Source: Strongylocentrotus purpuratus
Taxonomy: Eukaryota; Echinodermata; Echinoidea; Camarodonta; Strongylocentrotidae
Assembly (NCBI RefSeq): GCF_000002235.5
Contig: NW_022145611.1
Span: 7,032,242-7,096,241, forward strand
Length of the DNA stretch: 64,000 bases
Reading direction: 5' to 3'
Part shown: positions 10,213 through 22,206 of the stretch, piece by piece
How the letters are laid out: every line of letters starts with the position of its first letter
Numbering within the stretch: the first letter of the stretch is position 1
Notes under the pieces: generated by a model
The model's input: the letters and a program-made list of their open reading frames with translations, nothing else
Told to the model about the DNA's origin: nothing
Database searches by the model: none
Translations under genes and position numbers: made by a program

Positions 10213-11590
10213 GAAATTTGTATTTTCAATTACCTATCCGTTTCTGCTTAATAAATGTGTTAATATATTTCATGAGTTTTGTCTGGGGCTGTCGTATTAT
10301 CAAGCAATCTGCTTACAATGACATTCCTTCTTCCGCAAAAAAAAATTATAATGTTTTATCATGTTTGAGGAAATTTAGTATTTATAACAGTTTATCATTT
10401 CGTTTTTGAAAATAACAATTTAAATATATATGTATTTGCTTATTTATGATTCATTGTCAGAAAAATAGTTATTCTACTTTATATTATTATTGTTATCGAA
10501 AAACTGTATGTTTACATGAATGCAGAAGAAAATAAAATAAAATAAAATAAAATAAAATCATTCATGGTATTTGCTTCACTTATTTTTTTGTATTGTTTAT
10601 ATTTCTTTTAAAAAAATGTATGAAATATTGCTTTTAACAATATCATCCATTTCACATTTGGTATTGCTTGATTGTATAGATACACCTTTTTGCGACATTC
10701 CTCTACAGACAATTTGTAACACTATCTGAATTTTAACTTTAACTATAGACCCAATACTGTGTCATGTAACAACCCGTAACGTCATATATACATCTAGTTG
10801 CAATTCAAACCCTAAATCTAAATCATTGACCCCTCCCCCCCCCTCCCGCCCCCCCCCCCTAATGAAAAACGGAGAAGAAAAAAACCCCGGCGCAGAGTGG
10901 CCGGAGAAAATGTCGGATCACCTTTTAATTGATTCCAGTCAATATATTTCAGTTTAATCTTCTTCTCACCGGAACGTTAGTGGGTGTCCATCATCGCTAA
11001 TTAATATTTATGCATGAGTGAACCATATTCCGAGTGCGCAGTAGAGCGAAAGTAATTAATTGTAAACTAAATTAATTGTTGCAACACCCAGATGACACGG
11101 CTTTTGCAGATACGGTCCATTATCGCGCTGCTTGGCAAATAAAGCTAGAAGAATATAGGGTTCGATAAGGACCTGAAATATTGATGATCAAAAATTGTTT
11201 TCAAAAAATCGCCTCTATATCTCTACTTACACAAGTAGAATTCACGGCAATATACGCTGGTAAATCACTGGTTAGCCAAAACACGATACTATCTTTAAAA
11301 ACGTACTATTTTGATAATGTAATTCTATTTTGGATCATGGCAAAAAGTGATCTGTGAAATCAACAATCCGAGATGACTTTAGGATGCAGCTTGGCAGACT
11401 GCGGCGTTTTCATCTTCTAGCAACTACTTCGCCCAAATACTCTTACACATGGAAATACATATGCCTGAAAACAAACATGATTGCACTAAAGGCACTATTT
11501 ATCTATTTTTTCCTGATGATATTTAAGATTTTAGAAGAGTTTACCTGTACGAATATATACCCAATGAACATTATCGTTACCATTAATTAA
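10213..11590. other. AT-rich stretch with simple repeats and a cluster of TAATTA motifs
   Basis: An (AAAAT)n tract lies at about 10,530-10,558 and C-rich runs at 10,831-10,858. Around 10,997-11,080 three taatta/attaat palindromic cores and an atttatgcat octamer-like motif cluster within 85 bp. No coding sequence was recognised. The open frame at 11,354-11,590 has no known motif. Confidence 0.4.
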
Positions 11591-11604
11591 AGAATTTCAG
11601 AAGA

Positions 11605-11818
11605 ATACTACTATTACTATTTGTAATACTACTACTACTACTACCATATACTACTACTACTACTACTATTACTACTACTACTATACTGCTGCTGCTGCTA
11701 CTACTACTACTACACTACTATAACTACTACTGCTGCTACTACTACCAAAGAGATACTACCTCTTTGCTAATACTACCATCACCACCACCACTACTACTAC
11801 GACCAACACCACTACATG
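11605..11818. repeat. Compound (TAC/CTA)n, (CTG)n and (ACC)n microsatellite
   Basis: Runs of tactactac are interrupted by catatac, a short ctgctgctg stretch and a final ccaccaccac segment. Confidence 0.9.
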
Positions 11819-12048
11819 GTTTAGTATACCCCGGTCTTCGGTTTTTCTTTTTGTATATACTCCATAATAAAATACGTTACCTAATAATAATAATCATTCA
11901 TTTGTTTCACATTACGGTGTACATTATAGGATGTAAATACCGGACGTGTATTTAACCTTAGGAAGTCTATATTCTGCAATTCCCTTTTTTTGTATCTGCT
12001 GATCCAAATTTTCTTCTGTCATAATGTGCATTCTGTATATCGGACTAT

Positions 12049-12527
12049 GGGTGCGTTTATTGACCAAAATTTTGGCTAAGAATCAGGTTTTCCAAACGTC
12101 TTTCAGGCAAATTTAGAAGGTGATAAACGCAAAGCCTTTTTTAAAGGTCTTTAGTTATGGGCATATCTAAAGACGCAAAAAGGTGTGTTTTGAATGTGAC
12201 ATACAGCCAGAATCACGTTTCTGAGAGATGATAAACGCAAAGCTGTTTTGAACCCCACATACAAATCGGACCACACAGGTTAATTTCCGGTTTAGAGGCT
12301 AGCACGCGCCATGACTTGTGTACAAGCATGTGTGTGTAGTTGACCTCAGAGAAACTGTCTGCTTCCCGGGTCAAACGGCGCAAAACAGCTGCTCAGACAC
12401 AAGGCCTTTATTTTGAATCGTGAAGAGACGATAAACGCGACATCCCGCAAATCACTTTCGTATAGTGGTGTTCGATAGTGGGGTACGATATGTACATATC
12501 TAGTGGCAAGACCCAATAAACGCACCC
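12049..12527. mobile_element. Non-autonomous DNA element with 14-bp inverted termini
   Basis: The left terminus gggtgcgtttattg (12,049-12,062) is matched exactly by caataaacgcaccc at 12,514-12,527. Both are flanked by TAT (12,046-12,048 and 12,528-12,530), a possible 3-bp target duplication. Internal sub-terminal motifs related to gataaacgcaaagc occur at about 12,121, 12,230 and 12,430. The length of 479 bp and the lack of any transposase reading frame make it MITE-like. A PIF/Harbinger or related superfamily fits a 3-bp target but is not proven. Confidence 0.65.
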
Positions 12528-15089
12528 TATAACTACCAAAGTGCCAATCCTGGATGTCGACGCGTGTTCAAAGCCTACAATAATCTTTAAAGTTTCACAA
12601 GGCACGCTAAGTTCAACATTCCGACCTGTAAGCCCATGTAATTATCCTTTTCCTCCTAGCTTTATCAAACAATGGTATTACTATTGTCACCGAGGAATGA
12701 GGAATCTATTTCCCATGAAACATTAGATTTGCCTTTGCCTAACTTTGCCTCGATTCTAGTTTTGAATGGGTTGTCTGCTGAAGTTTTTGGTTGAATGACC
12801 GAAATCAATAACTGTTTTTTCAACAACTATGTTTAATTTCGTGCTTGAATATCATACACAAAAGTGGAAACGTAAAAGTTAATAGGCATGAATTTTAATT
12901 GTTATGAGTCGTCTGGTATAGATCATTGATATTTGCATGTGAAATAAAGGATTGGAATTAGACTATGCCCGTCCTGTTCAACCAGTCTGAATATAATTAT
13001 GCCAGTGCTATATCTGTTCTTTATTCCCGTGTCAACAACCTTTAGTAGTTTTGCAACCATTATTACTTGTTACTGAATGCCTTACACTTATGAATATGAA
13101 AATATATATACAGAAAAGGTAAGGGGTCCTAGATTATCAATATTAAACCTAAAGTCAGAATTGTTTGTAATGAAAAAGCCTAAAGCAGAAGCTTATGTAG
13201 GGACGGGACCCAGCCTTTCCTATGATAAGTCTACCATCATTTTGTGTTGATATACATTACTTTGATGTTGAGGCATAAAGATAACATTATTTGCCCCTCC
13301 AAGTAATGCTATCTCTCTGGCAAGGACTGTACATGAGTTAAGAAATTATGAGCTGGTAACCTTGAAGTTTGAAATTTGAAAACACCTTTAAGAATTCAAG
13401 ACAAATATTGAATGCACAGGATAGCGCCACGCTTCACCGATAATTCACAAACTTGAAATTCATTCAACCCTGTAACTTCGGCAAGCATGCACGATTTTGA
13501 CATGTTTAACAAACAACATTCCTTTGTTATCTATTTTCAATTAGTATTTGAAAGTGTACACATCATATTAAAGAGAAGAGTACTATTAACTTTCAGATCT
13601 TCCTGTTAGATTTACAACAACAAAAATTGGATTTTTGATTAAATGTGGATTTCTTATTTATTGTCTGACATTTTAGTATAGCGATTTCATGATTACTTCT
13701 GTATCGTAAAAGGACACTATCAGTATATTAGATTGTAACGTCAGTTTGCGAAAGCATTAGATTGTTGAGAGGTATGTGACGATTTTCTGGTATAATGTTT
13801 AAATGTAACCAATTCCGGTGTCACATACATTAATTTGTATGCTTTTGCTTTTTAATTGGAATTGGAAATAACTTATACTTCATCCTTTAAAGCAAAATGG
13901 TATCAACTTGTGCACAAATCCAACTGGGAATTCTTTGAAATAAAATTGTTACAGTTTCAGACGTTTACTGACTTTAACAGTTTTTGTGTCGTTTTGCTAT
14001 GTTCTCCGCGTCTTATTACAATTTACAACTGCGTTTACCTGTATAAGTGACAGTGATTGTCTACAAATTGAAGTTTTTATCGTAGAGATGCTCATTCTGT
14101 GCTTTCGTTACGATAATCATGCCTGTCATCACAACACTTTGGCGTATCCTTTGTCTTTAGTGCGCCCACGATCAATGGAGAACAATACCTTCATCATGCA
14201 TCGCTTAACAAAAAATACCCCCCAATGGTTAAATGAACACACAAGTCATGATCTACACATTAAATGACAACTCTTATTCCTTCGTTTTGTATAATAAACC
14301 ATGTATCTATAGGGATGACTTGCTTCTGATTTTTTTCTTATAAGAAAGACGCGTTAGATTCTTGGGAGTCGTAAAAACACTTTGACATAGTTGAACCTCC
14401 GCTTCTTGGCAGCATTGAATTTGAGTTCAATTTGAGTCAAGTCAAGCGCCAGCAGCCCTATGTCTAGACATAACAAATAAAGCTGTGAACAGGTAAGGTA
14501 TAGGTGAAACAGACCCCCTAAAATATGAATATGCAAACTTACCTGCGAACTGCAGTAAACAAGAAGCGGCTAATAATAAACAGAGCATGATGGAATTAAT
14601 ATCAAACAATGCAAGGTATGTCATAATTGTTGCTGGGCTGTGGTGTCTCAAACCATACAGCGACGTGACTAAATGACTGCTTCCCTGTCAGGTCGCCCGA
14701 ATGCTCCGCTACCGCTGAAATTCAATTTCCCTGCCACCCTGCTTAGCCCAGACATTCGGCCAAAGTGATGGGAATACAATATGATGTCATCTGTTTATCT
14801 CGACAATTTTTTTTCTTTTTCGGTGAAAGCTGTAGATCCCTGTTTCCCTCTGCCCTGGCAAGAGAGCGGGTCTGAACAAACGGTGCACACGACACACGTG
14901 CTGAAATAGAATACCCAAGTTATTGGCATGCTATCATAATGATATAACGATCGTCAAAAGTGTGTCATGGTGCGGTGGTGTTTAAAGCACTGGGGTGAGG
15001 GTGAAGGCATAATATGAGAATGGAGAAAAGATTATGAGCTTGGTGCCCAGGCAAACATGGATTTCATATCACAGCAGTGTTTTCAAATT
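12528..15089. other. AT-rich stretch without recognised features
   Basis: About 2.5 kb in which I see no repeat, transposon end, RNA gene or coding family. Open frames are all under 95 codons and unremarkable. If exons of a host gene exist in this window this is one of the few repeat-free places for them, but nothing positive supports one. Confidence 0.4.
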
Positions 15090-15258
15090 GAGTGGCGTAT
15101 CCATCAATCGTCAACAGAGGGGCGGAGTATAGTTTAGGTTTCCCGCGTGCCGTAGACCCACTGTTCTGTTATCGTTTTGCCTGCATGTGATTTCGAACGG
15201 GAGGGGGCGTGCATAAAACGATATACACAGGCTTCATCGTATTTTGGCTACGCCACTG
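15090..15258. mobile_element. Candidate short hAT-type MITE
   Basis: gagtggcgtatcc at 15,090 and ggctacgccactg at 15,246-15,258 are imperfect inverted termini of the CAGTGGCGTAGCC kind used by many hAT elements. The flanking 8 bp do not match, so the pairing is tentative. Confidence 0.35.
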
Positions 15259-15667
15259 AACCCGACTCCGTTATCAAAAGGGAGAAGGGTTTTTAGTTAT
15301 CGCCAGGGGCGTCGCCAAAGGGGGGGTGTGGGGGGGTGCGACACCCCCCCCCCCCCCACCTGTCAGGATTTTGTCGGTAAAATTGCGCTGCCGTCGGGAA
15401 AAAATAGAAAAGGGGGAGGGAAAAAAAGAGAGGGAAAGGGAAAGAAAGGAAAAAAGAAAAGGAAAAGAAAAGAAAGAAAGGAAAAGAAAGGAAAGAAGGA
15501 AAAGAAAGAGAGAGAGAAGAGGAAAAAAAAGAAAAGGAAAAACAGAACAAAAAAAGAGTAAAAGGGAAACAAAAGAAACGGATGAAAGAGAGGAGAGAGA
15601 GAGAGGGGAGGTAAGAGCCTGAGAGAAGAGGAGTGGGAGTAAAAGAGAGAAGGGGGTTGTTGGGTGG

Positions 15668-15892
15668 CACTATGAACATGACAGACAATGAAAGCGGACA
15701 AAATATACAGTTCTTCAGGTAGATAAAGGGACATCCCTTCACTGCTATTATGTAAAAATGTGTAGAACAGGTGTCGCATGCATATTCACCTGTTCTACAC
15801 ATTTTTACATAATAGCAGTGAAGGGATGTTCCTTTGTCTACCTGAGGAACTGTATATTTTGTCCGCTTTCATTGTCTGTCATGTTCATAGTG
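15668..15892. mobile_element. Foldback element nested in the hAT element
   Basis: cactatgaacatgacagaca at the left and tgtctgtcatgttcatagtg at the right are perfect inverted ends of arms just over 100 bp long. They are separated by a loop of about 16 bp around tcgcatgcatattcac. Arm differences are few (for example catccctt versus aagggatg flanks and gataaagg versus cctttgtc), so the hairpin is nearly perfect. TGG flanks both sides, a possible 3-bp target duplication. There is no coding capacity; the mirrored open frames are artefacts. Confidence 0.85.
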
Positions 15893-16199
15893 TGGAGTCG
15901 TCTCGTCGAGGGAGCAAGAAAGACACGGTCAAATATGTTGCTGTGTCGGGTCAGCTGTGTCGGTGTTCTTTCTCGATCCTCGTGTACTAATATCAATGCA
16001 GAAGTTTGAAGTCGGTGAGATGTATATTGTCGGTCGGTCGGCTGAAAAGTTTTTTTCCCTACGAACTGTGACTTTTTATCCGCTGTGACGACTTCGAGAG
16101 TGACTACAACTACAATACTTGTATTTTTTCTCAAAGTTTCACTTTCCTATAATATCAGCTAAAGAAATCAGAGGTTTAACATTTTCGGGGAAACTAAAT

Positions 16200-16995
16200 T
16201 CAAACAAAGTTTAAAAGTCAACAACGGTACGACGAATCGCTTTCCTTTCTCTATATTGTGATGAAACGCCAAAGATTCCGCGCTTCGCGCGGAAGGGGAA
16301 GATTTAATTTAGACGAGTCGAGAACGGTACAACGAATCGTCTTCTTTCTCTAATAATTTAAGGAAACGTCAAAGCTTCCGCGCTTCGCGCGAGAGGGGGA
16401 AACTGAATTCAGAAAAATATGGCTTATTAAGAATCGAAAACGGTACGACAAATCGTCTTCCTTTCTCTATATTGTGTTGAAACGCCAAAAATTTCGCGCT
16501 TCGCGCGGGAGGGGAAAACTTCATGTAGACGAGTGGAGACAGTACTATCGTCTTATTTCTCTAATAATTAAAGGAAACGTCAAAAATTCCGCGCTTCGCG
16601 CGGGTGGAGGAAACTGCATTCAGAGAAGGATAAAGAGTCGAAAACTGTACACCGAATCGTCTGCTTTTTTCTCATAATTTAATGAAACGTCAAAGTATTA
16701 AGAGTCGAGCACGGTTCAACGAATTGTCTACTTTCTCTAAAAATTTAATGAAACGCCAAAACTTCCGCACTTCGCGCGGGAGGGGGAGAACTGAGATAAG
16801 GATTAAGAGTCGAGAACAGTACACCGAATCGTCTGCTTTTCTCATAATTTAATGAAACGTCAAAGCTTTCGAGCTTCGCGCAGGAGGGGGGGGACTTCAT
16901 TAAGACAAGGATTAACAGTCGAGAACGGTACAATAAATCGTCTTCCTTTCTCTATATTGTGTTGAAATGCCAAAACTTCCGCGCTTCGCGCGGGA
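16200..16995 (+). repeat. Internal satellite of the hAT element, unit about 100-120 bp
   Basis: Each unit has gagtcgagaacggtacaacg, then a cgtcttctttctct block, then aatttaatgaaacg and ccaaaacttc, then the self-complementary gcgcttcgcgc followed by gggaggggg. Cores are near 16,280, 16,381, 16,496, 16,591, 16,766, 16,871 and 16,981. One interval is longer and contains a coreless partial unit. Confidence 0.85.
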
Positions 16996-17329
16996 GGCCT
17001 ATCACCCACCCCCCCTAATGAGCGCGTTTCGCCTGCTCTTTAAGTGATTCGCTTGCTCTCTTCCGCCCCTTCCTAAAATAAGATCCTAGCTCCGCGCCTG
17101 CATTAAAATATAGCTATGCTGACTAAGTTGACGAAATAATTTATGTCGTCGAGGAAAATAACCATTATTTTTGCGCATACGCAAGTACTATATATAGATA
17201 GATAGTCCATAGGAAAAATAATTTAATTTTGTCGGTAATTGGTGGCTAGTTTTGTCGGTAATCGTTGGCCTCTACACCCCCCCCCCCCCCCCCCACTGAA
17301 AAAGGTCCAGCGACGCCCCTGGTTATCGC

Positions 17330-19242
17330 TCAGTGAAAGGCTAAAGGGCACCATCAGACTTTTCGACATTCACCTTGGAATTCTAACAACAAAATGAATA
17401 AGATTCCGGGAATCAAATTCCCCCCCCCAAAAAAAAAAAAAAAAAAAGTTTCGCGTGCAGATGATATGCTGCAAGTCCTTTGGAATATTCTTACATTATT
17501 TAAACAATGGTTTCATTGGCAACAATATGTTTATCATGGACCAACGTCATCAAGATCATCATCAGCAGCATCTTCAACACTTAATATTAAAACTGCTACT
17601 TCTGATGATGATGATGATGATGATGACCATAATAATGAAACAAAATAATCAATATTTTTATTATCATTATCATTATCATTGTTGTTGTTACTATTATTTG
17701 TATCGTTAGTATAGTTGTATTATTATCATCATCATCATCTTTATTATGCTTATGATAATAACAATGAATCACAATAATAATAAATGATAATAATGATAAC
17801 AACAACAACAACATTGATAGTATCAGGTGTGAATCAAAATTCCACACTATACTAATTCTGTCAAGCCTTTTGCTTGGTGCATTTATCTCAGATACGGTTG
17901 AATGAGTCCCTTTCCTTCTTGCGTGTATTATTCGCAAGGAACTGAACGGGGAAAGTGTGTCTACTCACAGATTGCCACATGCAAGTATGAAAAGGGACTC
18001 CCGTTTCCTAGTTGCAAGTCAACTCGCCATTGCTTCTCGTTTGAACCTTTCATTGGAAGTTGGTTTAGTTCGATTGAAGTTTTTGCTACCAATTACCGGG
18101 ACCAATTACCAGCAAATTTCATCTGAGATTTCAACTAACCCGTCGGCAGAATATTTCGGGAGGCGAACCACCTGATTCCGACCTGCTCCATCCAGCTAGG
18201 AATCGTAAGTTTAATGAAATTGTAAATGTATGCGTATAGAGAAAGCAATTCAAATCTGATGAATATTGTAGGTATTTTGTAATAAGTGCTGAGATTAAAC
18301 ACTAATTTCAATATTATTTTTTTTTTATTTCATTTTATTTATTCATTTATTCATTCGTTCGTTTCTTTCTTTCTTTATTTATGGACTTTTAGGACTTACG
18401 GATTTATCGTCAAATTCTGTAAAAGATCATTTGAAATTTCACAGAAACCTTTTCCAAGCCGATCTGGAACACACCTCGACATTTCATTGTCTTAGATAAT
18501 TGCATGAAATGAAAGCCTTATACTTCTACTTTCAACTGATGTATTTCTAGACTTGGAACAATCTTTCGTTGAATTTATATTTTTTTTAAAGATTTCGTCA
18601 ATTTCTGCGTCGTCAAAAAAAAAGTCATTTCCACGCCACGCATTGCCACTCATTTTTTGAGAGGTGAAGCGCATGTTTGGAGCAAGGGGGGGGGGGTGAT
18701 GGGTCTTGTTCAATCCGTGCTGTGACGTACGTCGACATTGCAAATTTCTAGCTTATTAGATGAGATGAAAGTATATAGGGATTCTGCTTTCATTCCATTT
18801 ATGCCTGGTCAAAATGTCACACATCTCAGCAGTGTTTGGAGAGCTCTTCAGGTGCTATCGGGGCTGTATTTAAGCGTTTTGTAATTGACAATAATCATTA
18901 CTCAATTGTTTCCAAGCATTGAATTTTGATAAAATTGTGCAATCAAAGTCTCATCTTTGAAATAATAACAATAACTTTAGTTTTTAAAATCTTCGCACCA
19001 AAAAAAATCCACTTTAGACATGCTAGAAGTAAAAAAAAAAAACACCGCGTGAGATCGCTGCTGCCGCCAGAGCTCGTTTTGCCGCCTTGCGGGCAAACCA
19101 GAACCTGTGGAGTTCGGACCGGTTTGCTTCCAGGCGAGGCAATGTGTGATCATATAGCATGAATTAATATAAGCTCATGTTTACGTTTTGATATTTAGAC
19201 CTATTAAAATTGTTAAGATATCCCCAAATCCTCAAAGTAATG
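17330..19242. other. AT-rich stretch with microsatellites; no recognised gene
   Basis: C and A runs lie at 17,420-17,448, interrupted GAT/ATT/CAA trinucleotide repeats at about 17,603-17,815 and a TTTC/ATTC-rich tract at 18,310-18,380. The open frame at 17,902-18,126 is moderately Cys-rich (for example GKCVYSQIATCKYEKG) and overlaps another frame. I do not recognise it and would not call it a gene. Confidence 0.4.
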
Positions 19243-21390
19243 CATCTGCTTTGCTTCTTTGAATACTTTTTATACTCTCTTTCTCTCTCTCTTCCTCTCT
19301 CTATTTCTCTCTCTCTTCCTCTCTATTTCTATTACTTAACATAATCATGAATTGTCAAATTTAACTTGCTTTTCAGAATACTGTTTATCGGAGTCACAGC
19401 ACATTTCTCAGTTTTCAGGGTTACATACTTATAACCTAACTTTTTAAATATTGTTCGTCACATTCAAAACTTTTATTATTTTCCTCCTCTTTCTCCCTCT
19501 GTTCATTTTTTAAATAAATAATAAGACTTGCTTGGATATGCCATAGGAAGAATCTTTATTTACTTTTTTCTCTCTAAAATCATATCTTAATAAAAGATTT
19601 GCTTGTTTAAACATGAAATATTGTACATATAATATTAAAATCTTGATTTGCCAGTACGATTATACTACTTTTATTTAAATTCATATTTCAAATCTATATT
19701 TCTTTTTATGAATACCGAACCAGAAACACAGTGAAGAGGATAGTATGGGTGAATGTAAATTTGGAATCCTTTTTTTTTCTTTCATTTCCTTTCCACCCAG
19801 GAATAATATTGTAGACACTCTTTTCTCATTCAACTTCAATAGAATAATGAAAAGGATGTGCATAATTCCAGGAACCTTTTCTGTTTTTTGTTTTGCCTGC
19901 AAAAAGTGATGTTACAATTTGTGTTGATTTTTATCCCATTTTCCCTTTCACCGTGATCCTGTTTTATAACTATGTCAGATGCACAACAAACCTATTTTAC
20001 CTATTTACTACTTAGTTTTATTACTTGGCTTTATTACCTATCATAATTATGTTGGTATACTTGTTTAGATTTGAAACCAGAACCATTTCCCTTTTCTCTT
20101 AATTATAATCTCGTAAATCTAAATTTGCTAGTTTGAACTCTGTGACTCAGATTCGTAACAACAACAAACATGTCTACATTTTCCATTTCTAACTAAGTCC
20201 ATGCTATTTCACCTCATACAGTCACTAGCAACCACATCTAAGATTTCAGTCTATCTGATGACCGTATCAGGCTAATAATATTGAGCTTAAATCAGACAAA
20301 ACATCAAATGAAATTACATTTTCATGTCAATTAATGTTCACAATTCCATACTACAATTCATAAATACTTGGTAGCGCATGAGACCTTGTCCTTGCCCTTA
20401 AATTACTAGTACTCTAGTATTGTTTCCTTTTTCATTATTATGCTATTATACATCTGAGTTTGCTTGTTTAGATACGATATATCAGATTGAAAACAACAAT
20501 GATTATTTCCCTTTTCTATTTCTTTACAAGTAAATGACTTACATACATTGTATACACTCTGTAGTTTTGTGTCAATGCTGTGAATGGATTTATGGCGTGA
20601 ATGATTATAATCCCTTCTTTGCCTCAGTGATTGTTACATGGTGAGAGGGAAATGCCAAACTCCATCAAAACATTTCGACGATTAAGAGACAGTATTTTTT
20701 CTTCTTTGTTAGTATCCTTTTTTTAACATAATATCAAAGGAGAATGAAACCCCCAAAACAGCTGATAATCTTATTACAAATTGTGAGCCAGTTAAAATAT
20801 CTCGAAATTACTTCTATTTGATTACTAAGCAAAGAAAACAAACGGCTAATGAGATAATGATCGTTAGATTTCATTCTCCTATAAGATGAAACACTCTGTC
20901 TCTTAAAGTTAGACATTAAAATATTTAGCGTTTGCTTGGACTCAAACAGAATTATTACGGAGTAGGGCTCCTTGTCCTTTCAGGGTTATCCATTTTAAAT
21001 CTAAATTTGAATGTTGAATATGGCCTATCCCTGATATCAGATTTATTGTAAGAATCATGATCTCATATTCTCATTAATCTCAACATATAGACTTTTATCC
21101 TGGATAGACTTGTATCCTGTGTCGGTCCACTGTAGTTTCGTTCCTGATATTGTAGATTCCATAAGATGTTACTAAGGCAAGTCGGCTTAGCGTTTGACAT
21201 ACGTTTTTGATTTGTTTTCTTACGCGTACCAATCATAGTAATCCCTTTGAAGCTACTCTGTTTTCTTTGGAAATGTACACTCTTAATATTATTGATATTA
21301 AATATCAATAATATCCTGGAAACGAATGAAAACCAACGAAGAGATATTGCACATGGCAGGGCGTAAACAAATTGCACTAGTAGGATTAGT

Positions 21391-21640
21391 TAAGGAGAAA
21401 AAAATCAAAATACTTTGGTCATGTTAAAAGGCACTAAAGCCTCTTAATGGATGTATTGGAAGGAAGAGTGGAAGAAAGTAGACCTAGAGTGAGACCCAGA
21501 ATCAACTGGGAAGAGAATGTCAAGAACTGGAGTGGACTAAAACTGCAAGAGTGCACCAGAATGGCAGAAGATAGAGTGAAATGGAGATAATTATGTTGCA
21601 ATCAACCTCCGAACCGGGAGAAGATACTTAGATAGATAGA
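21391..21640 (+). mobile_element. 5'-truncated LINE, C-terminal tail (RTE/L1-like)
   Basis: Translation reads KYFGHVKRH, a stop, then SLLMDVLEGRVEESRPRVRP, then RINWEENVKNWSGLKLQECT, then RMAEDRVKWR and a stop. This is the well-known C-terminal block of a group of non-LTR elements: F-G-H-V-x-R, L-x-G-x-V-E-x-x-R-x-R-G-R-P-R, W-x-x-N-x-K-x-W-x-G-L, R-M-A-x-D-R-x-K-W-R. The tail ends in agatacttagatagatag, a GATA-type microsatellite expected at such 3' ends. One in-frame stop is present and the 5' part of the element is missing. It sits beside an inverted repeat (aatattattgatatt at 21,284 and its complement near 21,643), and the paralogous duplicon B lacks it. Confidence 0.8.
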
Positions 21641-22206
21641 AATATCAATAATATTAAGAGTGTTACAAAAAATTCTACACGCCGTAAAGAACATTTTTAC
21701 TATACAGGTAAATGGTATGTTATGAAACAAAATAATCGTCACCATAATTCGGGCAATAATAGAGCCCAAAATCTGACCAGTTATCATCTTTTATCTATTT
21801 CCTACACTTGCTTCAAGCTGACGAAGATGGCGTTGTAAGAAGTCGGGGATGACGTCATCTTCAGCTTGCAGCGAGTAGGGGGAGATCGCTGTGGTCGAGA
21901 TTAGGTTTCATCCATTGGCTGCTGTTCACTCTCTGGCGACACCTCTGGCAGTGATGTGTCTCCTTCCTTCAAAATTGGTAGAAAAAATGATAACAGTTTG
22001 TAACAGTATAGAGGTATATAACCCTAGAGTTAAACTTAATTTAGTTATCCAGTTGCTGCATTGCACTAACTAGTATACAGTCATTAGCCGGGAGTAAGAA
22101 ATAGTCACCTCATGGCCTATAGACGAGGTAACATCGACCCGACTTAAAGGGTTTAGATCTTAAACCTTACTCTGTAAAAATTGTGCTATTTCGGGACAGG
22201 CTCCCA

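Larger units (their letters stand above)
15304..17321. mobile_element. Non-autonomous hAT-like element with 8-bp target duplication and internal satellite
   Basis: The ends are caggggcgtcgccaaag (15,304 on) and ggtccagcgacgcccctg (to 17,321), inverted repeats with the CAGGGGCG start typical of hAT elements. The sequence gttatcgc is duplicated exactly on both sides (15,296-15,303 and 17,322-17,329), the 8-bp duplication that defines the superfamily. The 2,018-bp interior has no transposase. It holds a purine-rich tract (about 15,405-15,655), a nested foldback (15,668-15,892), about seven degenerate satellite units (16,200-16,995) and a right-hand segment with gtcggtaattggtggctag and a C run. 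Related fragments lie at 700-1,045 and 58,024-58,838. Confidence 0.9.

Noticed and set aside
15244-15802. Lys/Arg/Glu-rich and Ser/Phe-rich frames of up to 169 codons
   Set aside because: They come from a purine-rich tract inside a hAT element and run into the nested hairpin; composition only.
17902-18126. Cys-rich 74-codon frame followed by a gtaag donor-like site near 18,205
   Set aside because: No signal peptide, no family resemblance, and overlapping alternative frames of similar length; chance is the simpler reading.
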